This document shows, piece after piece, positions 58,356 to 64,000 of a stretch of DNA of 64,000 nt (its first letter is position 1; each line of letters opens with the position of its first letter). Where the stretch lies: contig NC_081413.1 in assembly GCF_030272615.1 (NCBI RefSeq), forward strand, positions 722,887,649-722,951,648, read 5' to 3'. The notes below the pieces were generated by a model that worked only from the letters and a program-made list of their open reading frames with translations, made no database searches and was not told where the DNA came from. This DNA is from Cryptomeria japonica. Taxonomy: Eukaryota; Streptophyta; Pinopsida; Cupressales; Cupressaceae. The translations under genes and the position numbers were made by a program.

Positions 58356-59587
58356 TTTTGCAAAATTTGTGCAATTTTTTCCAATTTGTGAAGTCATTCT
58401 GTTGTGACCAAATCTGACTGTTTGACTATTTTTCATGACAAGAGGACACAATGTTGATGAAGACCCAATGTTTGCAAGTGTCTAGACTCCAAAATGGCTC
58501 CAAAAAAAAGTGTGTTGTTTGATGTAAAATTGTTTTGCATACACTTGAAGACACAAAAGACACAATGTTTTGTTGTTTGGTCTTGAATGTTTTGAATGTT
58601 TAAAATAAGTCAAGCACAATTCTTATGGCTGGCCAAGACAATAGTTGTTGATCCCACATGGGGTTTTATCCCCGAGGCTACGCTATTCAGAGTGGATACT
58701 TAGATGCTTGACCTCACTGGCTCCACCCTCAGCACTCACTTCTTGGGTCAACCAAGCATCAGTTCCCACGAAAACTCACCGTGGTGAACTTTGTAGCTCT
58801 ACTAAGAACCGTATGTGTGTGGGCTGCTACCAGAGGTCCAACCTCGTGCCCCAACAACTAGAAGGATTTGGGCTTCTAAAATAAAAAGGTACTAGTAAGG
58901 GCAACCGCTCGTGTGGCCATACATGCGGCACTTTAAGCTCTGTAAATACAGAAAGCTCCCAGCCGGTAGGGGTTATGCCCTACAACTGATCAAATAAATT
59001 TGATCAAACGGGTTTATGGGGAGACATAGTGTCGGTATGAACTAATCAACAAACGTTATTCATAGTTTTCACCATGAATACAGTTATTTATAGTGGTTTG
59101 GAAGAAGATGGCTTTTCTTTTGCTACCACTTGGGTCGTTCTCTTCTCACTAGTAGTCCTAATGACCACACGGGAAGATAGGCCCTCTAAAGATTAAACAA
59201 AAAGAGCCTATTGCTCAAGACACAAAAGACAATGATTCAATTTTAGTGCACCAATTGAAGTGTTTGCTAGTCTATTGAAAACAAAGCACACAATAAAAAA
59301 ATCCAAAAACCCTTGCCAAGGACCTGCAACAAAGAGTTGTTAGTAGTTTGGATTGTTTCAAATAATCACCCCTTCCTGCAAGCACACAAGTTAGGTAAAT
59401 TTTTAAACCCAAAAGACTTTGTGAAAATAGGGGCCTTCAACCAAACGATTTTGCTTTTAAGACAAGCTGCACCAATTTCGTTAGCTAGATCTGAAAATGT
59501 TAGCTCCAAATAAACTGGATCTGAAACTTTAAATGCAAAACCCAAAACTGAATCAATAAACCCAAAATTTGAAACCGGTGAACACAT

Positions 59588-59835
59588 ACGTGATTACCTT
59601 CAACATAGACGCGACTTCCTGATGCAGACGCGGTTCTATGAGACACAGACACGACTCTAGAATGCAGACGCGACTTCTAGACACAGACGCGGCTAAAAAC
59701 ACCGCAGACGTGACTTAATAACACAAATGCGACCCCCAGGAACCTACAAAATAAAATACTGCCGATAACACAGATGCGATTCAAGATGTCACAGACGTGA
59801 TTCGGGAACCCAGACGCGATCTGAAAGTATGCAGA
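59588..59835. repeat. CAGACGCG motif array 2
   Basis: About eleven CAGACGCG(A/G) motifs and variants, with the same core as array 1 but without the 112-bp unit. It ends about 90 bp before the primer site. Confidence 0.85.
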
Positions 59836-59926
59836 TGCAAAAATATCAAAATGTTGTTGAAAATGTGAGATCTACAACTTCAAAACACAAAATCTACAAC
59901 AAGGATGTTAAATGCAAAAGGGACAA

Positions 59927-59946
59927 GAGTCCCACCGGGCGTGCCA
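59927..59946 (-). promoter_or_regulatory. Primer-binding site of element I
   Basis: The minus strand reads TGGCACGCCCGGTGGGACTC three bases from the LTR. It has the TGG start of a tRNA-complementary site but is not the Met type used by the other elements here. I could not assign the tRNA. Confidence 0.8.
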
Positions 59947-59949
59947 AAA

Positions 59950-60727
59950 AGTATATGGTGAAAATGGATAACAATAATAACGATATTGAAAGACTAAATG
60001 AATCCAACCATAAAACCCTAGCCTAACAACAACAAAGATCCACCATAACATATGAAGATTACCTAAGACAATGCAAATCAAATGAAATCACAAAGATCAT
60101 ACCATCACATGTCCAATAGGGTTTGGATCTCCATTCTTCCTATCTCCATTGATCTTGCTTGATATATTTGCTCTCAGAATTTATGTGCACAAGAGCTCAA
60201 CAAAGAACGAAATGTGGTTGCAAGTAGGATCGTAGTGTAGTCAAGTGCATAAAAGATGATTAGGGTAATTGATTAGGGTTTGATAATGAAGGAAGCATCT
60301 TCTTATATAGAAGACACAATAAGAAATGGAGGGATAAGATTGAGAGGTGTAAAAGGAGGTCGGCTATGATTAGAGGGTAGGTAAAAGAAATAATAAAATA
60401 ATGAAAGGGGTAGGTAGTGTATGAATTAAGAGATGAATGACATGTGTCATGGGTAGAAAAGGCTAATGAATTAATTAAATAAATAAAGATTTATTTAATT
60501 AATAGAAGAAGTGGGATCAATTAAATAAATAAAATATTTATTTAATTTAGGAAAAGGATAATTTAAATAAATAAATGTATTTATTTAAATGAGAAATAAG
60601 GCTAGAAGAGGATGAATTAATTAATTAAATAAATAAAGATTTATTTAATTAATAGAAGAATTAAGCTTAGATAATTAAATAAATAAAATATTTATTTAAT
60701 TAGACATGACAATTTTAGGTGTCTACA
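59950..60727 (-). repeat. 5' LTR of element I (right)
   Basis: 778 bp, same length as the left copy. The first base in + orientation is A instead of T. It ends GTGTCTACA followed by the GATAC duplication. It includes the AT-palindrome ladder. Confidence 0.95.
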
Positions 60728-60732
60728 GATAC
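60728..60732. repeat. Target-site duplication of element I (right)
   Basis: GATAC, matching 46189-46193. Confidence 0.95.
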
Positions 60733-62016
60733 TAATCCTGAGTCTGAAATACTCTTTACAATGAATGTGGATACATAGGACATAAACATAGTTGTGGACA
60801 AAGAGACTGCAGAGGTTAAGGCATATAATGTTAAGGACAATAAGATCTCTGAGATACTGGAGAACACTATTGACTCTCAGGAAATTGGGATACTGGCACA
60901 AGTTGAGCAACCAAAGACTGAGAAAACAATAGAGGTTAAGATAACTAACACAGGGCAACCGGAATCAAAGAAACTGGCAGTTTTACAGACTGAGAAACAA
61001 TATGAGGCAGAGGTTCATGTTGAGTCTGGGAAACCAACAGTTGCAGAGATGCTTAATCAAACTCAGAAACCATCAAAGGTAGAGGTAAATACACAGACAA
61101 ATCCACCAGAAGAAAATGTAAGTAAAGTGGAAGCAACTGATGGAAATAAAGAGAAAATAGTGAATGTAATTGGGAAAACAGTTGTTCAAAAGAAATCCAT
61201 AACAAAATCTAGCACATCAGCAGGAGAATTCAGACCTACTAACATCACAAAGGTTCTATTGGATTCTATCAAGAGGATAATTGATTGCAATGCCTTAGCA
61301 TTTAAGGCAATTGATAACACATTACCTATCTTGAAGATGATTGCACCTAATTGTCAGATAGAGCACATTGATAATTCTTTAGGTAAATTGGACACATTGT
61401 CCAAATTCATTACTGATAATGTCATAACTCTGGAAAAGGTAAATGAGGATACCATTAAGGAGAGAGTTGACAAAGAGAAAAATACATTCTTTGAGAGCAC
61501 TATAAAGAATTGTACCGATCACTTGGACACACTTTTACCAATACTTAATTCTACAATTTTGGAGTGTAAGGAGTTATATAGAGAAGCCTGCAAACCTCAC
61601 TGTTTGATAGAGGATATAGATGTGGAAATCAAGAAGACATAGAAAGAGATTTATGACATAGCGGACAACATGATAGGTTCATCTGAACTTATCTCAGTTT
61701 TTGAGTAGGAAATGACAGTTTTTTAGGAGAAGTTAGAGAAACTTGAGAAAGAGAAGGCAAGAATAAGGCTGAAGGCCTGGGAACTAAAGAATAAAATTGG
61801 CCCGAGGTTGGATAGTCTGATTACTCAGAGAGATTAACTAACTAAGGCAATAATTCTTGGAGAACAATCACCGGAGCAACAAATGCACTATCTCACCAGA
61901 ATTATCCGGCAGACTGAGGCAACTCTAACTAATAACAACAAGTTTATGCAGAGTTTGAATCTAGTTTTGGCGGACATTTTTCAGATAGTAACCAACCGGT
62001 TACAGACCTTAAGGTA
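60733..62016 (+). pseudogene. ORF2 of element C, C-terminal part
   Basis: Continues the ORF2 frame of 44057-46193 across the I insertion. Mostly open from 60794 to 61642: an acidic Lys/Glu/Thr-rich region (TEKTIEVKITNTGQPESKK), then helical segments (NITKVLLDSIKRIID, ITDNVITLEKVNEDTIKERV). Stops at 61640, about 61707 and 61723 precede a coiled coil (KLEKLEKEKARIRL) and an ending LVLADIFQIVTNRLQTLR at 62016. B's ORF2 likewise ends in coiled coil and a SDIF segment. Confidence 0.72.
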
Positions 62017-62066
62017 GCATTTTTGTACTCTTTTGATTATTTATGACATCCTTTATCATTGATGTC

Positions 62067-62195
62067 AAAGGGGGAGTAGTATATAGAGAAAAATGCATGT
62101 ACAAAGGAGATCACTTGCTTAGAGGGAGCACATCTTTTTGGATTTCAGTTTTGATTTTTCTCATAAGTGTTGCCATCAATGCCAAAGGGGGAGAT
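62067..62195 (+). promoter_or_regulatory. Polypurine tracts of element C
   Basis: A first tract (AAAGGGGGAG, 62067-62076) and a second that touches the LTR (AAAGGGGGAGAT, 62184-62195). Both follow an ATTGATGTCA / ATCAATGCC phrase. Duplicated tracts resemble Sireviruses and element B. Confidence 0.85.
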
Positions 62196-62757
62196 TGTTG
62201 GAATTCTACACTTATATGAGAATAGTTGATGTTGTCATTGATGACAACCAATTGGCACCAACTGGCAATAGGTTTCTACCGGCACCGGCAGGCGCTTACA
62301 CCGACATTTAGATTACATCGGTAAAAAAGCATACCGACACTCAAGCCAACATGGGATGAACTTTTGCTTATGTGACTTGTATTGTAAATGTAATTAATTA
62401 TTTGTAATCCGACTTGGTATATTGTAAAAGAATCATATATGTATGAGATCTTATAAATCATTTTGATAGGTTATGATATGTTATGTATGGTAGAAGATAA
62501 TTGTTTAGTGCCAGCGAAGGTTTTTTGGTTAAGGTATCTATCTGAGCTTAAACTGGTACTGAACCAAACATTAGAGATGCTATTTTGAGCAGTACATTGT
62601 ATTGGATTAATTATCCATTTTGAAGTCAATGAGACTTTTCATTGAGCAGTAAGCTCTAGGCTGTTGGCCTCCCTGCATGTGCAGGCCCCTATTGTAAGTA
62701 GTATTTATTCATTGGCTAGTGAGTAAATCTTGTGGGTTACAAATCCCACTGAGGTTT
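62196..62757 (+). repeat. 3' LTR of element C, cut by D
   Basis: Matches 42150-42715 (TGTTGGAATTCTACACTTAT onward) and stops at GAGGTTT, where D begins. The last 200 bp of the LTR, with its hairpin, would lie beyond D. Confidence 0.92.
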
Positions 62758-63817
62758 TGTAGGTCCCAGAGACAACTGAGAGGGGGGGGGGGGGGTGAAT
62801 CAGTTGTCTAATAAATTCAAACCAAAAACTTATTAACCAACTTAATGCTTAATACCGGTAAATCAGTTAAGTATGCCGGTAGACAGTGTTAACAGTAATT
62901 TGCTATACCGGTAAGAATTAATGCATGAAACATAAGCACAAAGTCATCCACAACACATGACACCAATATTTGTACGTGGAAACCTTGTAAGGGAAAAACC
63001 ACGATGGGAAACCTTACCCACAATCAGATGATACTACTGCACATAGTAAGTGTACAAGAGGGGTCTGCACATGTAGAAAGGCCAATAGCCTAGAGCTCAC
63101 TGCTCAATCACAAATGGGAGTCACACTGACTATAGTTGGATGGTTAAATCCACTAAGAATGTAATGCACAAAATTGCATCTTCATATGTTGAATTCAGTA
63201 CTGGTGTAATGCTGATATGCTTCTACAAAAACCTAACTTCACCTTCAAATGATGTCTTCGTGTATGCCTCTGCTTTATCTCGCATATAATTTTACTTGAA
63301 TATTTTTCGCATTCCACACTTGATCTTACAAATAAGATCTTACATTTATACCATACCCTAAGACCAATTTTAGTAGGTCAACTCTACAAGATATTACAAT
63401 AAAAACATTTTACAAACAATACAATATCCGATGCAATAACCGATTGAACATGTCAGCTTAATGCATTTACAACAATAATAAATCATCTCCATAGTGTGCC
63501 ATGCTAATCTGGAAAAGATAAACCTGTCGGTGTAACCCCAGATAACTTGGACCTATTTGTCAGTAAAAGCAAATATGCAAATAAAAATATACCAATGATT
63601 ATTACTTCAAAATAAAGTGTCCACATGATGTCTTTGACATTACCAAGTGTCTTCCATGTCATTCCAGGTACCGGTGAACATTATATCCTGTCGGTTAATC
63701 ATATACTGGTAACTGTTGCACAGTTTACTGTTTGCCGGTGAATGTTGCTGGATCTCCAAAGTAGGTGTATTTAGTAGGTGTTGACATCAATGACAAAACC
63801 ATACCAAAATACCAACA
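62758..63817 (-). repeat. 3' LTR of element D
   Basis: 1,060 bp from TGTAGGTCCC to AATACCAACA on the + strand. It has a perfect 10-bp stem AGACAACTGA (62770-62779) / TCAGTTGTCT (62801-62810) around a G run, and the GGGAAAAACCACGATGGG block near 62990-63010. Confidence 0.85.
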
Positions 63818-64000
63818 ATCTCCCCCTTTAGCATTGACAGCAACAGAAGATGGAAAAACCATCAAAGTGCCAAAATAGAAATGCTAAGTGTAAAACCAAC
63901 AATCTCCTCAAAGTGACAATCTCTCCCTCTGGAAGCAACATGAGTTATTTTATGTTATCCTGTACCAATTTTCACCATAGATATCTCTCCTCAATTGATA
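63818..64000 (-). promoter_or_regulatory. Polypurine tract of D and start of its interior
   Basis: The minus strand reads GCTAAAGGGGGAGAT next to the LTR (63818-63832). A second weaker set (AATCTCTCCCTCTGG complement) lies at 63923-63937. No coding frame is recognised up to the window end. Confidence 0.72.

Larger units (their letters stand above)
57571..59926 (-). other. 5' leader of element I
   Basis: A 2.4-kb untranslated leader between primer site and gag. It contains two arrays of a CAGACGCG motif (58063-58355 and 59588-59835). No other coding signal is seen; frames at 57563-58054 and 58057-58374 are by-products. Confidence 0.75.
46194..60727 (-). mobile_element. Element I: Tat-lineage Ty3 retrotransposon
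   Basis: 14.5 kb with 778-bp LTRs that differ at about ten positions, and a perfect GATAC duplication. On the minus strand: primer site, 2.4-kb leader with CAGACGCG arrays, gag-protease-RT-RNase H-second RNase H-integrase in one frame, then 3 kb of non-coding 3' region with hairpin repeats and an antisense plant-mobile-domain remnant. The extra RNase H between RNase H and integrase marks the Tat group. Roughly 13 stops inactivate it. It is the younger element in its nest. Confidence 0.95.
42150..62757 (+). mobile_element. Element C: Sirevirus-like gag plus ORF2 element, no pol (contains I)
   Basis: LTRs at 42150-42922 and 62196-62757 (cut by D) start TGTTGG(C/A)ATTCTA. Inside, in order: Met-like primer site, coiled-coil multi-knuckle gag, TATA/CCAAT spacer, ORF2 (split by Tat element I), and two purine tracts. 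Without I it is about 6.1 kb. No protease, RT or integrase motif is present outside I. C lies in H and is the host of I and D. Confidence 0.87.
62758..64000 (-). mobile_element. Element D: Sirevirus-like LTR element, partial
   Basis: Only the 3' end is in the window: an LTR (62758-63817) and the reverse-oriented purine tract, then 168 bp of interior with further tract-like words. LTR motifs match B, C, G and H. The left target duplication would be GGTTT (62753-62757). Whether it carries gag and ORF2 cannot be seen. Confidence 0.8.

Overview
The window reads as heterochromatic, repeat-packed nuclear DNA of a seed plant. Nested LTR retrotransposons, very long LTRs, Sirevirus-like ends and AT-rich spacers suggest a large genome, and a gymnosperm is my best guess (inference). 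I recognise no ordinary host gene, tRNA or rRNA. Almost all supported coding sequence belongs to retroelements and is broken by stops and frameshifts.

Layout. 1-2729: AT-rich, no recognised gene. 2730-17742: element A, a + strand Ty3 chromovirus with intact gag, broken pol and a chromodomain. Its 5' LTR is split by element B (2927-10499, - strand), a gag-bearing element without reverse transcriptase or integrase that carries a long second ORF (ORF2). B is flanked by a 5-bp target duplication, and A's other LTR preserves the empty site. 17743-19000: no gene seen. 19001-39308: an old - strand element J, inferred from two LTR-like copies plus a PPT-like and a PBS-like site. Inside it lie a full-length Ty1/copia element E (20292-26564, +), a Ty3 chromovirus F with a 4.3-kb LTR (27669-36079, -) and a lone Sirevirus-like LTR G (36081-37181).

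39309-64000 is a nest of insertions. Element H (LTR, gag, start of a second ORF) lies in J's right LTR. Element C (42150 onward, +) lies in H. A Tat-lineage Ty3 element I (46194-60727, -) lies in C's ORF2 with a perfect 5-bp duplication. Element D (62758 to the window end, -) lies in C's 3' LTR.

The most unusual content is the family B/C/H (probably also D). It has copia/Sirevirus-like LTR ends, an initiator-Met primer site, a coiled-coil gag with several zinc knuckles, a TATA-like box in the gag-ORF2 spacer, a roughly 1,000-residue ORF2 shared by B and C, several polypurine tracts, and no polymerase genes. Their LTRs share a hairpin whose stem differs between families but stays paired around a C-rich loop. 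Element I adds tandem hairpins with covarying stems, an antisense plant-mobile-domain remnant and arrays of a CAGACGCG motif. In the copia element E, 16 of 18 in-frame stops are TAG, mostly at expected glutamine positions, as predicted for decay of methylated CAG sites.
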